Assembly (NCBI GenBank): GCA_032821775.1
Contig: JAVLRN010000009.1
Span: 2,294,001-2,358,000, forward strand
Direction: 5' to 3'
Origin: Sanguinoderma infundibulare
Lineage: Eukaryota > Basidiomycota > Agaricomycetes > Polyporales > Polyporaceae
DNA length: 64,000 nt
Below are positions 1 to 12,204 of this stretch, in pieces. Both the position numbers and the translations under genes were made by a program. A model generated the notes under the pieces. It made no database searches. It had not been told where the DNA came from and saw nothing but the letters and a program-made list of their open reading frames with translations. Every line of letters begins with the position of its first letter. Within the stretch, counting starts at the first letter, position 1.

Positions 1-1483
1 CAGGACACATCTCCATGGGATCATCGCTGTCCTCAGACGGAGGACGCAGCTTCGACTTCTTCGCACGGGGAGGAGGGTGGGACATGGCGGGCGGTTGACG
101 GGCGGCGGGGGCAGGGGATAGGTCGTCCAGCTCGTCGACGCGCCCGCGCTTGACCTGGGAGTGGTACTCCAGGTCCCTCTTGGCCAACAGAGTCAGCCTC
201 TGTTGATTAGCCGCAGCACGCGGGTGCCGCTGACGAGGCGTCTCCTGGGAAGCCTCCTTCTGCGCCATCTTTCGCCGCGGCTTGCGGGACTTGGTGGGGG
301 GTTCCGCAGAAGCTGGCTCGGGGTCTTCGACGGCGGTCGTCTCGCTGATGTCGCTCGGCGGCGCTCGGCGGACAGCGCTGGGGGTGGGAGATTTCCCGAG
401 AGCGTGGTTATCGGTGGGCTATGACGCGGGCACGGTTAGGAATAATTCTGCGCGACGACAGGCCGCATGAAGGGACCTCACCTCTTCTGGGGTAACCACA
501 ACGGCGGACGGAGGAGGATCCTGAGGTTGAGAATGGGTGACCACGAAGGCAGCGGTGGCGCGGTCGTCGGAGAAGGTAACCTCGCCCTTGTCCTCTTCGG
601 GGAAGCCCATGGCGAGGTAGGAGTCGCATATACTGATATCTGAGGAGGGAATGGGGTTCTCAGAGGCAGAAGAAGAAACCGTCGCCGCTGTCTGACCATT
701 TCCTGCGGTTCGAGCTGAGGTTTTAACACCGCCTGTGACGCCGGCGACCGCGGTGCCACCAGTCCGTTCTGTGGATGGCCCGTCCACAATTTTTCGTGAT
801 TTCCCAGCATCCGCATTGGCTTCTCCCAGTCTTTTACCGCGACCCCTCCTGGCGGCCCTCATTCCGCGCGAATCGGACGGCTGAGAGGCCGCACTGTCTG
901 ACGCGTCGGCGCGCCCGGGGTGTGGTTCCAGAGCCCTATTGACCTGATTTGGGCTTGTCGTCGGAGCCGAGGGCGGGGGAAGTCGGTAATCGAACCCCCG
1001 GTTTCTGCGCTCGCGGTTGACACCATCGAGCGCGCGCCTCTCGTCGCCGCCGTAGAGTGCCCAATAGAACCGGACGAATACCTCGATGGACTTGACGGAG
1101 GCGTGGTCGACGGTGCGGGATCGGTTGGACGCACGGAAACCGTCCTCGGGGGCAAAGGCGTACTTCGACCACTGCATCGCCGCCGCACGTTGCTGCGTTC
1201 CGAGTCAGCGACGTGTTCGTGGGCCATGTCATTGAAATATTGAAGACGCGCAACGAGGAGGCATGCCAACGTCATCTCATCATTGATCCTTTCAAGAGGC
1301 GAGGGAGAGGGCTTGACTTACGTTGGGCTCGTCATGCATGTCTTTAGCGAGGCCCGCGACCCACTTGTCATGATCACCTCTCCGACCCCTCTCCTGGACC
1401 ATCATCTTGCGAATCACGAACTGGGTGAGGAAGGGCTCTTCCTGGAGGGGACTCCTGTCCCACATCTCCTTTGGGTGCTTCAT
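1..1483 (-). CDS. Uncharacterised protein, 3'-partial at the window edge
   Basis: I do not recognise the family. Exons read on the minus strand: 1483-1322, 1192-482, 418-1 and onward past the edge. The first intron has a GTAAGT donor and a GCAG acceptor. The second (481-419) is 63 nt, a multiple of three, with GTGAG, CTAAC and TAG; it contains an in-frame TAG only at its own acceptor, so retention would truncate the protein. The N-terminal part is charged and probably folded (for example FLTQFVIRKMMVQERGRR and VFVRFYWALYGGDERR). The rest is low-complexity, rich in Ser, Pro, Arg and Lys. The start is uncertain: the first ATG in the frame is at 1483, but the frame stays open upstream and a further 5' exon near 1600-1660 is possible. 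Confidence 0.6.
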
Positions 1484-1874
1484 GCCGTCCGTCTGCGCCC
1501 CCGTGAGGGAGGGAGTGCTGGCGAGAAGGAGGGAGTGAAAAGCCTCCGGTTGGCTGGGCGGACTGGACGGCTTCGTGGGGGCCAACCTGGGCCAACCCTG
1601 AGATTAATACCGCTTCAACAATCAGTTTACCATATTCGTATGCATCGGACGACGGCATCAGACACACGCGCCCGCGAACCTCGCCTTCCTGGCTTGATCC
1701 CCGGCCTTCTGGCGGCAAGCTTCACTTGCATTCCATTCCCTCCCCAGATATCCAGACCTGGCCCCAACAACCAGCGGAACAGTGGGCAACGTGCAGAGAT
1801 ATTCGGCGCGCTCGGTGAATAACAAAGAATCTACGCTACGTGCCAGACATCGCATCGCATCGAATAACGGTCCT

Positions 1875-2663
1875 CTACTTCGCTAGCGCGTGCTGGATAG
1901 CCTCGTACACGTCCGCCTCAATCCGCGCCTCCACCTTGTCCTCCTCCGAACCGTTGCCCGACGCGACCTTTAACGCCTCGTGGAGGTTCGCACGAACGGC
2001 CTTTACGAGTCCGAGCACCATGCATGTCAGTATGAAACTGCAGACGAGCGCAGCGAAGACTGCACACACCTCCGCCGAGAAGGCCTCGAGGGGCGCAGCC
2101 TCGACCGCGTTAATCGTGAGCTTGTTGTTCGGGTGCACGGTCGCGAATCCACCGGAGACTTGATATATTGCAGTCGATGGGGGATGCAATATGCGGAATG
2201 GAGAAATGTGACATATGCATGGCGGAAGGCGGGACGTCGACGGGTGGAAAGGCAAATGGAAGTTAGGGAAGCTGCAGCACAAAGGCGGACGAGACGGCAC
2301 GCACCGAACCACTTTTTCGACGCGTTGCCGCCCTCGATGACCTCCACGACACCAGGGCGGAGAGGTTCGATCGTGGGCGCATGGTTGGCGAGGATACCCA
2401 TGTCACCGGTCGCCGCGGCAAGGTTCACCTGCACAACATCTGTCGACGAGAAGATGGCCTACAAGAAAGGGCGCCGCAGTTAGAAGGGGCTCGTCGTGTC
2501 GCATGCAGGAGTGGGAGGCCAGTCTTGCTAGCAGACGCACCTGGTGGGGAAGAACGAGCGACAATTTAATCTTGTCAGCGGCCTCAGCGTAGCCTCTCCT
2601 GCCGACGGCCAAGGTCTTGGGTGCTCTCCGAGCAGCAGAGGTAGCGAGACGGAGCGCAGACAT
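1875..2663 (-). CDS. ATP16: Mitochondrial ATP synthase F1 subunit delta
   Basis: Central-stalk subunit of the mitochondrial F1 ATPase (homologue of bacterial epsilon); with gamma it couples rotor movement to catalysis. Four exons (2663-2541, 2458-2305, 2158-2070, 2000-1875) give 163 aa, close to the usual fungal length of about 160. The first 25 or so residues are a basic, acid-free mitochondrial presequence (MSALRLATSAARRAPKTLAV). The body carries the family beta-sandwich signatures NLAAATGDMGILANHAPT and the GGFATVHPNNKLTINAVEA segment, followed by the C-terminal helical hairpin containing NLHEALKVASG. All introns have GT donors and AG acceptors (82, 146 and 69 nt) and phases agree throughout. 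A housekeeping gene; nothing unusual seen. Confidence 0.97.
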
Positions 2664-2896
2664 AGTTTTGGGGCAGACCAGGTTGTGCGCGACAGCGAGC
2701 TCGTCTTCCCGCTCTCTGCGACGACGGGGGATGCCGGAACATTTCTCACGTGCATACTCTCACGCATCCGACCACTCATCGGAACACGGTCGCCGTTCCG
2801 AACTTGGAAATGCGATGGTGGTTCGTGCTCTTCAACCTGAACCGCACACTCTCGCAGCTAGTGGTATCAATCATTTATTTGGTATGCTTCATGTCC

Positions 2897-4663
2897 TTAC
2901 ACAACATATGATTGAAGTGCTACTACCGACGTTCTCGTAGATGCAAACAACGTCTCCATAAGGCGAGAATAGTCGCCGTCGGAGTTTGCGCGGACCTAGT
3001 CCATTCGGTCAGCAGCTCTACATTGTTCAAGCCAGGGACCACACACAAAGTTGAGATCAGAGAAGTATCCATTCCTCGCTTCGAGGGAAACGTTGATTGG
3101 CGGCAGATTGTGTCTCATGAGGGGTATAGACGCAAGCATCCTCGACATTCGACCATTCCCGTCCTATTAGAACGCATTCGTCAGTTTTGTCCTTGTTTTG
3201 AGTGAATGCTTACATCGAAGGGATGGATGCATATGAAGATGTGGCTGATCCATGCCGCAGCGGCGAAGGGATCCACGTCCTCGCGTTGCATCAGTTCCTG
3301 CATGGCCGTCAGCAACACAACGACAACCATACCCGACGAAATCTCTGACGTTGAAGCGCTTGCAGAAGGTCGCAAGCTCGGCGTCGACTTGGTAGTAGGG
3401 ACAGAACTGGACCATGACCGGGGTATCGCCTTGGGTATTATGGATGAAGACGTTGACACACGTCCGCTGTCGGGTGACGCCAACGCTGTGGTACTCCATG
3501 CGGCTCTCTCCGTGAACACGGGTGCGGAGAACCCGGCACGAGGACATCAGATTTCTGTGTAAGTCGCAGAGCTTCTCGACGGTGAGCTCTATGACGGGCG
3601 AGTTCGCTACCTCGCGGAACAGGTCTAACGCCTACGCATCATTAGGACCATCGCATCGGAAGACTACGCGAGCGGAACAGTTCTACCTTTGAGGTTCCCC
3701 GCAGGATCTGAATGGCGACGGACGCGTCTAGCACGACACCGGTTGCAATGTGTGCATCCTCGAGCGTTTCCGTGTCATCGAAGAAGCCCACACGAGCAAG
3801 TTTCTGGATGCCCTAAACGCCATTCATCATCAGCGATGTAGAAGGATTCGGGCACGAAAGTGACACACCGACGGTTCGAAGACGAATACACCTTCAAGTG
3901 CGTTCGTCTCGACGCAATGATAGTTCGCGATCAGAGATTGCGAGGACCCCAATGCTTCCCACTGCTCACGAAAGGCAGACATCTCTGCTTGCTGCAGCTT
4001 GCAGTAGGGGAATGGGTCTTGTGACGTGCCCGGCCGCCAACGCTGACTCGCGGTGAAGCGATACGCGTTCTGGATATATCCCTGCACTGCGATACATGAT
4101 CCGCAGACCATCCGAGCGCGAAAAGACGGGAGGGACTTACGAGAAGCTTTCAGTTCAAGCAACACCGCCCTCCGAAGCTTATCGACCCAGGCAGTGAAGG
4201 CAGGATCATTCACGATGGGTTGGAGCTGGGCAAACCAATCAGCAAAGCGATGCAGGATAAATAGAGATTCCGCGCACTTCTTCGTATAGATGCAGCGCGG
4301 TTGTTTTACTCCCCAGCATGTACCGCATATCCGCGACCCGGAGGAGGAGGAACGGCACGCGGTGTGCGTCCATCATCGACTCCCACAGCCGCCCCGTCGC
4401 CGCGCATCGCAGGTCGTCTTGTGGATGTTCGCCGAACGACGCCTCCAACGCGGCCGCGTCGGTGGGCCCCAGTTCATTGATCGGGATCTCCTTCGGGTTG
4501 TGGGGGGTCCGCAAGGCCAATCAGTCGAACGGGTGGGTACGTGTTACCAGGGATCAGAGACGGTTTGGAGCGAGAGTCGAAGATCGTCGCATACCGCTGT
4601 TGCCGTGCACTCCAACAAGGGTCTGTCGGGGTTCAGAAAGCGTTTGAGGTACAGTCTGGTCAT
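2897..4663 (-). CDS. Fic-domain protein (putative AMPylase/deAMPylase)
   Basis: Fic enzymes usually transfer AMP (or remove it) at hydroxyl side chains. Nine exons (4663-4595, 4490-4278, 4225-4141, 4086-3869, 3812-3687, 3631-3350, 3297-3214, 3163-3047, 2995-2897) join in phase to 430 aa. The full catalytic motif HPFDDGNGR (about residues 356-364) is built across a 50-nt intron between HPFD and DGNGR; His and the anion-binding GNGR are intact. Upstream at about 183-188 lies TNALEG, which fits the [S/T]xxxE[G/N] inhibitory-helix motif of class II Fic proteins, preceding the Fic core. The region ELMQREDVDPFAAAAWISH is typical of fungal members. No signal peptide or membrane segment is seen. Exon 1 (ATG at 4663) is the least certain part; the 3' exon after the motif contains YFSDLN and DGDYSRLM as in relatives. 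Confidence 0.92.
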
Positions 4664-4819
4664 AGTGCAAGTGCATCATGGTCGTCCATGCCAGACCTGC
4701 GCGAGCTCCCATAGCCGGACTACTCGGAGGTGCGGCCCGAACCCCATGAAGGCCGGTTAATGGGCGCCTATAATCAATGCCGGCGTTGCGGTCGGATCTC
4801 ATCATCACCCAGGCCACCA

Positions 4820-7800
4820 CTATATGTTATTCATGCGCTTTTCCAAGCTATACACATCGGTGCAACAAGACTGAACAAGGTCGACCAAATTGAATATTTG
4901 ACGCAGGCAAGCGTGGTTGTCATCGGGCTCGAACCGGACTTGGCGCAGGGCTTGGAAGAGGTCGGCGATGGATGGACTGAGACGACTGAATCGCTCCGGG
5001 TAACGCAGGAGGAGCTGCAGGTGCGTTCTGTGTTGGAACTTGTATTCCATCGCTCACCTTCGGGATGTAATCATCAGCGTAAGCTCCGTGTATGTAGACT
5101 TCTTGAATCCTCACCTTGCCCGCCTGTTTCTGCTTCGCGTAGAACGCGAACAGGTCGGCGATCTGCTGCTCAAGCCCCTGCCTCTCCCTCTGCAACCGGG
5201 TGACTTCTTGCGTCATGAGCAGGACCTCTCGCGTGAGTTCCTTCTTGAACTCCTCTACGTGTACTGACGGCGTTTCGCTTTAGCATGTGCTCCGGAAGAG
5301 GGTCCGAAAAAGCTCACTCTGGACGTTGATCGCCGTCGCTTCCTTCATGGCCTCCACGAAACGAAGGCGTTCTCCGCGAATGTCGTTCGAGAGTTCTGGC
5401 GCGGATCATCCGGTCAGTAGTGCGAAAAACGACGGCAATCGCGACGACTCGAACCTGTGGCCAACGCCTTCAACATCCGCTCCTGGTCCTGGCGCTGCCG
5501 GTTCATCATGCCGATGACAGACTCAGTCGCTATATGCGCCATTAGCAACATCACCATGATCTTCCTGCCATTGGTACGTACTCAGCCAATTTCGTGCCTC
5601 CGCGTTCTTCCGCAAGTCCTCTTGAACGGCGGCAAGGAGGCCATTCACGGACGCATGCAAGTCTGCGGCGTTATGCTCACGCTCCTTGTTTTGTACGAGG
5701 AGACTCCTGATATCTGAGAGCAGGCTGCCCTGTGGTGGAGGAGGTTCCTCGCCTTCAGGGACGTCCGCTTGGTCTTGCAGCTCGGGCACGGGACCCAGAT
5801 CTCGACAGAGCTGCTGGACACCCGCAGCTACCACTTCGATCTGGGATGTCCCGTGCTTGACGAAGGCCTCGAGCCACTACTGGGGTGTCAGCCTGGAACG
5901 AAAAAGGTGACGCTGGGGCACCCACCGTGTTCAACTCGTTGAGATAGCGGATGCTATCCGTTTGCTGCTCCATCTGGGCTGCGCGCTGTTCCCCTGCGTC
6001 ACTCAACAGAGCCATGACGTCCTCAAGTCGTGCTGCTGCTGCTGCTCCGGCAGCATCGAGCGTGTTGGGAGCTTCCTTGTCTTCGTCGCTACGCGCTTGT
6101 TGAAGCTCAATCAACTTATCCACCTTCTCTCGCAGCTCGACGAGCGCGGCGGGGTCCTCCCCGCCCTTCGTCTCCTCCCCTTGCTTCTGTGAGTCCCTCA
6201 ACCCCTCGACCAGCGCATGAAGCGCCGACAGGTGGTCCTTCAGCTCCACTTGGACCTGCTCAAGCTTCGCCATCACCGCCATCGTATCCTTCGTGCCGGC
6301 CTCCGACTGCAAATGCGGTAAACGGCGAAGCTCATCGAGGACCTCGTCGACCTGCGTGCGTATGCCGACGATGTTCGTCCGATTTCCTGCTGACCGCTTT
6401 TGTAGCTCCTCAACCCTTTGCTGGATTTCATGCAGAACCTGCTGGACTGTGCTTTCCGTATTCACGGGTCGCGAAGCGCTTTCTTTGGCCTGTGCTGCGG
6501 CACTAACGGGTGGAATCGCGAGCAGATTGTATGTTGGCGCGGCCGTCGGTTCGGGCTTCGACTTCGACTCCCCTGAGTCGCGATCGTCTACGGAATACTG
6601 CGATCCAGGCGAGAGCGGCGCGCCATCCTTACCTCCATTCTCGCGTACGACGTTCCCCACTTGACTCCGCGGCCGCGGAGGCGGCGACCCGATATGAGAT
6701 GCGACGGCGAGGAATCCGCTTACTCGCGTCGACGCCGGTGAGAGGGCGCTGTCCGGACCCAAGTACTCGTTCAATATCGACGACACGCCGCTGGACGACG
6801 CCGTGCTCGTCTGCCGCCGTAGGATCTCGCTCTTGACTACGCGGCGCGGTATCGGCGACACGGGCGTCGTCGGGCGGGTGGTGCTCGGGGACGCGCTCTC
6901 GAGCTGCGCGAGGCGCTGCTTGACCACGGAGCGCTGGTCGAGGTTGCGGATCGACGCGCTTTGCGTCCGCTGGGGGCTCTCTGGGGGGTTTGGCGGGACG
7001 AGGAGCGACCTGCGTGCGCTGATGGGCGTTGGGGGCGTCGGGAGCGCGGAGAGGGGAGAGGATGGGATGCACAGGTTGCTGAGGTCGAGACGGGGGAGGA
7101 CAGGTTTGGATGGTTTTGTTGGAAGAGGTGGAAGCTCGCGGGTTGTGATGGTGGAGCCTTGCGGAGAGCAAGGTATGGGAGACAGCTTTGTTGCAGTGAT
7201 TGCTACAGCGGCGGGTGCGGTGCTCGCAATGGGCCTTGGGATGGACACGTCGGGCGGGGCTGGGACGTACATGCCCTCGGACCTCAGAGGAGAACGTGGC
7301 TTGTTTTCCTGCACCAGCAGGACCGCATCCCTAGGAAAACGTGGGCGTCAGTCGCCGGTGCGGGCGGGTACGGAGAAGGAACGACCTACCATATCGCGCT
7401 GACCCACGTCGCCCTCTCCGTCAGCGAACTCGCGGCAAACTTCTCCCCCGCGCGACCCTCGAACAGGATCTCGAACACCTTCCACGTCCGGCCCGCAGGC
7501 AGCAACCCTCTCTCGACGGGATCCAGGTCGGAAGGGGTGAGGGAGCGCACGTCCGAGCACCCGATGAACGAAACGAGTCGCGGCGACGGGTTCCCTTGCG
7601 AAGTGTCCCACCTGACGAGGATGTGCGTCGAGTGCAGCTGTGCGCTGCAGCTCATCCATACCGGCGGGAGGTCCGATTGTGGGATGCGAGAGAGGTACAG
7701 GAGCGGGCCCGCCTTTCCGGAATGTTCCTCGACAGGTGAGATGCAAACGATCTTGCCTGGTCCCGGTCCTGACTGGGGTATCTGCAGCGTCAATCCCTCC

Positions 7801-8447
7801 GGTCTCTGCGATCTGGCGTCTTGAGTTCTCGCGGGACTCGGGCTTGGACCTCGCGCACTAACCGCCGCCGCCGCCGGAGGAGGAGGAGGAGGAGGAGGCG
7901 ATGGAGGTAAATCCCTGAGCGTCGGCTTGCTCCTCTTGAACACGGAGAGCAGGTTGCGGAACGATTCGCGGATCGGCAGGCGGCCCTTGTCCTTCCTCTC
8001 CCCGTCTATGTTCCTGTGCGCGGTCGAGCCGCGCTTGTCGGACGACGTGAAGCCGTAGCCTAGCGAGGCGGCGTCGTCCAACGCCTCGAAGCGGCCAATG
8101 AGCGCCTTTGTCGTCCCGCGACGGCCGAGCTGCCTGCTGTCGACGCTGTTGTTCTTGACCGGAGGGCGGGGGGAGTACGAGTCGGAGTCTTCGTTCGGCG
8201 AGCTGTGGCTGCGGCTGCTGCTGCTGCGATGTGGACGCACACCCCAGCGAGAAGACGCGGCAGCGCTGGATGAGGAGCGGATGTGGCCGCCGTCTTCGAC
8301 GCTCGTATCCAGTCGGGACCTGGACTTGCGAGCGCTTCCATGCGCAAGGGCATAGTCGGACTCGTAGGGCGTGTGGATTGGGGAAGACTCGTCTGTCGCT
8401 GCGCTCAGTGCGCTCGGGGTGGTGGGCTGCGAGTATAGCGAAGACAT
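4820..8447 (-). CDS. PH-domain and coiled-coil protein, about 1100 aa
   Basis: Seven exons (8447-7390, 7330-5926, 5876-5582, 5529-5455, 5395-5318, 5254-5058, 5014-4820) join in phase to 1100 aa. Residues 1-220 are Ser-rich and disordered with a polyproline run. A PH-like domain follows (about 225-360): GKIVCISPVEEHSGKAG, RTWKVFEILFEG and the closing helix WVSAIWDAVLLVQ, whose Trp codon is split by the first intron. About 360-620 is again disordered (many SP/TP sites). From about 620 to the end it is predicted coiled coil, with heptad-like stretches such as VQQVLHEIQQRVEELQKRS and VTRLQRERQGLEQQIADL. A membrane- or cortex-associated scaffold is an inference from this layout. The last intron is very short (43 nt), so the final 64 codons are less certain. 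I cannot assign a gene name. Confidence 0.85.
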
Positions 8448-8709
8448 CTGCAACCGACGCCGAGAGACCGAGCACTAGGACTGGATTTGCTGAGGTTTGT
8501 GCTCAAGCGTTGCGGAGTGTCGCCGTCGAGGCTGACAGCTCACCGGGCTGGTTTGTAAGGGCTCTCGTATATTGTCGTGCTGTGCACTCATCGACTTTAT
8601 GCCACTTCACAAGAGATATAGAACGGCTTGGAATGAACCGTTGTGGATTACATACTCTTATACCGCTAACGTACACGTGGAGGGGACCTCTCGCGTTTCT
8701 CATGTCCGC

Positions 8710-9547
8710 CTACTTCGAAGTCATACCTTGCACAAGTTGGATCTTATCACGCGCCGTCAACAATGTAGCGCGCACGACAAAGACGGCGCATATACGCACC
8801 TCATCCTTCGTGATCGTCCTCAGCTCGCCCGGCACTGCCACTTCGCCAGTCATCTTCTCGACCGCGATTTCGGCAGCACGACCGACGCTGCCGTGGGTCG
8901 CAATCCAGTACCGGATGGAGTCCGGGATAACCTCGATGATGGCCACCCGGGGGTCGTTCTGGTCGCCCTTGTGGACGCCATCGCCGAGATCTCCAAACCA
9001 CGCGGACGTCCTGTCGTCGGTCAAGTTGGGAGCTGTCAGCGTTGAGAGGAGGGCCTAGGAAAGGAGAGAGGACGCACATGGGGCTCCAGTGCTTCGCGAT
9101 CTTGTCCTTGTCCTGGGAGACCCTGGCGGTGCCGGCGAAGGACGCCCAGTTGGTGGTGGCGGTGTCGTAGAAGGAGACGTTGGCGTGGGCGTCGTTGAGG
9201 ACCTCGTCGCACTTGTGGGACGCGCGGTTCGCGATGAAGGCGAGCGTGAGCTGGTTGTGGGCCAATGCTGCGGGGAGCAGAGCGTGAGCTCGTAATTGAA
9301 TGCGCGGCGAATTGGTTCGGGGGCACAAGGGAGCGGTGAAATAGGAAGGGAGGGGAGGGAGAGAGGACTTACGTGCGGTAGGGGCCATGGCGCGTGAATG
9401 GAGCTCGCCGGTGTCGGAGCGGGTGATGAGCATGCCGGTCTGGACGCTGTTGACGATCTTGTGCAGACCGTCGATCTTTTCCCGCGGGGAGACGTCGTGG
9501 CTGGTCGCCTTGGCGGTGAACGGGTCGAGTTCCTTTGTCGAGGCCAT
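8710..9547 (-). CDS. BLI-3-like pyridoxamine 5'-phosphate oxidase-fold protein
   Basis: Four exons (9547-9373, 9267-9078, 9010-8800, 8742-8710) give 202 aa. The protein matches the fungal blue-light-induced BLI-3/general stress protein 26 group: an FMN-binding split-barrel fold related to pyridoxamine-phosphate oxidase. Landmarks are MLITRSDTGELHSRAMAP near residue 45, FIANRASHKCDEVLND, VSFYDTATTNWASFAGTARV and the family signature AWFGDLGDGVHKGDQNDPR. Splice phases agree; the second acceptor (CGACAG) was chosen because it alone restores WSPM-TSAWFGDLGDG. The last exon is only 33 nt. Light or stress induction is known for the Neurospora relative, not shown here. Confidence 0.93.
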
Positions 9548-10342
9548 GATGCGATGCGTTCGTTGAGGGGGTGCTGGGTCTGCTGCGAGAGTGTATATAC
9601 TGTCGAGGTGACAGGGGGGAGGATACTGACGTTGTGCTCTGACATCATACCCTGCGCGCGGCTCACTCTCTCCTGCTCATCATGCACATCCACTTAGACT
9701 CGGCAGAACTGGTCGTCATTGTCTGTACTTGCTTGCGTCCGGCGAAGGTTTGCCGAGTTTCGGTCGTTGAAAGCATGCGGGGTTGCGCCGCGCACCGCAC
9801 TCGTCAAAAATAAGTAGTGACCGCTATTTCACCGGGGTCCCGACGTCGCGCGATCGACACCGACAGCCTCACCGAAACGAGGCCGTTGTGGGGTTGCTGG
9901 CGATGGTCGGCTGGGCGGTCGGCGGAGATGGAGCGGAAGACGACGACCAGGTACGGAAGGAGGAGATCGGCAGCAACGAGTTGGGCGGGCGGGCGTCCTG
10001 AAACGGCTCGTCCGCACGCGCAGCCACTCCTGGCAACTGGCGTCAAAGCGCATTCACAACGTTGATTTTCGGCACGGTTTTTCTCTCCCGTCCCCCACCT
10101 CGCCCGCCTCAAAAGGCTTGCCATCCAGTCCCAGGCCTCGCTCCTATCATCTCTCACCCTCTTTCATTCCTGGGCCCGACTCTCCATACCCCGCCCCGTC
10201 TCGTCCTTCTTGCTTGTAATCGATTCACAGTACTCCACGACTATCACGCTCCACCGTATAGCATCACTCTAATCTGCTACTCACGACACTTCATACCCAT
10301 TCCACCTCGAGCTCCGAACGCGAAGTCAAAGCTAGATACGAT
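9548..10342. other. Intergenic, promoter side of BLI-3-like gene and gene A1
   Basis: Divergent intergenic stretch between the BLI-3-like gene (minus) and A1 (plus). No conserved ORF found. Sequence from about 10061 onward is the proximal A1 promoter and leader; it recurs almost unchanged at 49929-50200 upstream of A3. This makes 10061 the left limit of the duplicated module. Confidence 0.6.
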
Positions 10343-11334
10343 ATGTCCGCCACGCTGGGCTACTCTTCCTTGTTTACTTCCGGCCTCCTTGCGCCCAACC
10401 CCCCAAGTACGCAGGCGTCTCGCTCCCCTTCTCCATCTACGCCCCGAGCAGCCACCGCCACACTCGCCTTGGACGATACCACGCCTACGGCGCACACGAG
10501 CACCCGCAAGAGCGTGGTGGATGAGTCCCAAGTCCTCCCATCGATATCCATTCCCTCTGCGGACGACTCCCGACCCCGCCTCCGGCGCCGCCGTTCCTCC
10601 CTCGCGGGCGCCGCTTCCCCGCTTACCCCGCTGAAGTCCTCAACACCAACCCGCGCTGCGGCTGCTTCTTTACAACGCAGCTTGCGGGCGCGCTCAGGGA
10701 GCGATGCAAGCGTTCTGTCTGCTGCATCCGGAGCCTCGATGGTTCTCCAGGAGAACGCTCCTGCAGGTGCGAAGCCGACAGGTATTCTGGGGAGACTCCG
10801 CAGTGGCAGCCTCGGGACCGCTCTTCGGTGAGTTTCTCTCGCCATCCTGTTCATGCACGACCATGCTGATCGATTTACTTCCTTTTTCACGCACATGTTC
10901 CGCACGCGCGCAATGTGTGTGTCGTGTGTCTCCTTGTTCCTTCACTCAGCTCTCGCCGAGGACTGCGCCGCTTCGTGCCCGCCGTCCCTGCTCTGCCCCC
11001 TCCGACCGCGCCCCTCCCCGCAGTGCCCCCGGTCCCCACGCTAACCAACTCACTTTCTGGCCCCCCTATCTCGACCGGCGTCGGGAGCCCTTCATCACCC
11101 ACGACGACCGGAATCCCGCGCCAGCCGCTTAGCCGGCGCGCACAGACGTCGAACAACTACGAGCTGGCCGCGTCGCCGTTCACCGTCGGGGGCGTGTCGC
11201 CCATGTGCGTCGTCGAGGACGAGGACGTGTTCCCGGTGGGCACGGCTGCGCTGTTGAAGCGCGCGCAACACGAGATGCAGATCGACTACCCGAGCCCTGT
11301 CGACGGCAACGTGCCGTTCGAGTGGAGGACCTAG
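10343..11334 (+). CDS. Gene A copy 1: Ser/Pro-rich protein of unknown function, intact
   Basis: Two exons (10343-10827, 10950-11334; 122-nt intron with GTGAGT and CTCAG) encode 289 aa. I do not recognise a named domain. The N-terminal two thirds are Ser/Pro/Thr-rich with a basic RPRLRRRRSSLAG patch and the segment TGILGRLRSGSLG. The C-terminal 70 residues are more constrained: SNNYELAASPFTVGG, MCVVEDEDVF, LLKRAQHEMQIDYPSP and the end PFEWRT. The same C-terminal block survives in copy 4 and, diverged, in copy 5, so it is probably the functional core. Founder copy of six A-related loci in the window; the only one with both a normal start and an unbroken frame. Confidence 0.85.
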
Positions 11335-12204
11335 ATTCTCTTCTTCTGGTGTTTGTTTTGCATCATTCACACTTATGATGAGTGCTCCTGGAGAGCACCG
11401 CACGCCTAATAATCGCTGCATCGTTTTCTCAACAACCACTTACTATTAGAGACAGTTCTGATCCCCACATATTATTATGTATGCGTACTCACATGACGAA
11501 CGATCCTTTGAGCTCCAATACCTCTACTACATGTCTCACTCCCGACCTTCCCCGTAATGAAACCGTGCCTGTCAGATACACCCACCGCTTACCATATTGT
11601 ACAATGCTTAACTCGTACCCTTTCTACCTCCGTCGTGTCATATTCCGCTCCTGCACACGACCAACCGCCGGCGTCGGAATTAGCTGTGACACTGGCCGAC
11701 GTAATCCTAATACAAGTACGCATACGACTATCGATCCTGGCGCACACCGCGAGATGATACGGATACCGCAACTTGAATGTGCAGGTGAACCTTGTACGTG
11801 ATGCCTCGTTGGCTGTGTCGTGTCGGAGTGTGTGCAGCTTCTGCGTCGTCGAGTTGTGGTAGATTGCGGTACCGGTGCGTAACCAGTGCTGCCCCAAAGC
11901 TGTGTGAATCCTTCGCTCTCCCGACGTTCAAACTGGCTGGTGCGGGCCTATGTCATTTGGGGTAAGTTTGGACCCACCCAGCACATGTTAGAGTTGACAA
12001 TTCATTGAAGCGTCTGCAGGTTCATCGAACCGAGGTTTAATTGGCTCGACGAGGGCTCAGGGTATATTTGAGCTCCGAACGAACGTGTGGACGACCCGGA
12101 GCTTCTACGAGCGGCCGGAAGGCTCCAAGCTTTCGGGGATAGTGCGACCGAGCCCTATCCTGCCCATATCTCACCGGCCACACCCCATCTGTCCTTGAAC
12201 GACG
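11335..12204. other. Spacer between A1 and FW1, with overlapping upstream ORF
   Basis: About 870 nt of noncoding sequence also found in the array at 42026-42939, 48208-49061 and 54798-55632. An ATG at 12087 opens a reading frame of 79 codons that overlaps the FW1 start out of frame. Similar ORFs with the shared string ELLRAAGRLQAFGD occur before FW3 (48325) and FW4 (54915), but not before FW2. No other gene seen. Confidence 0.6.
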
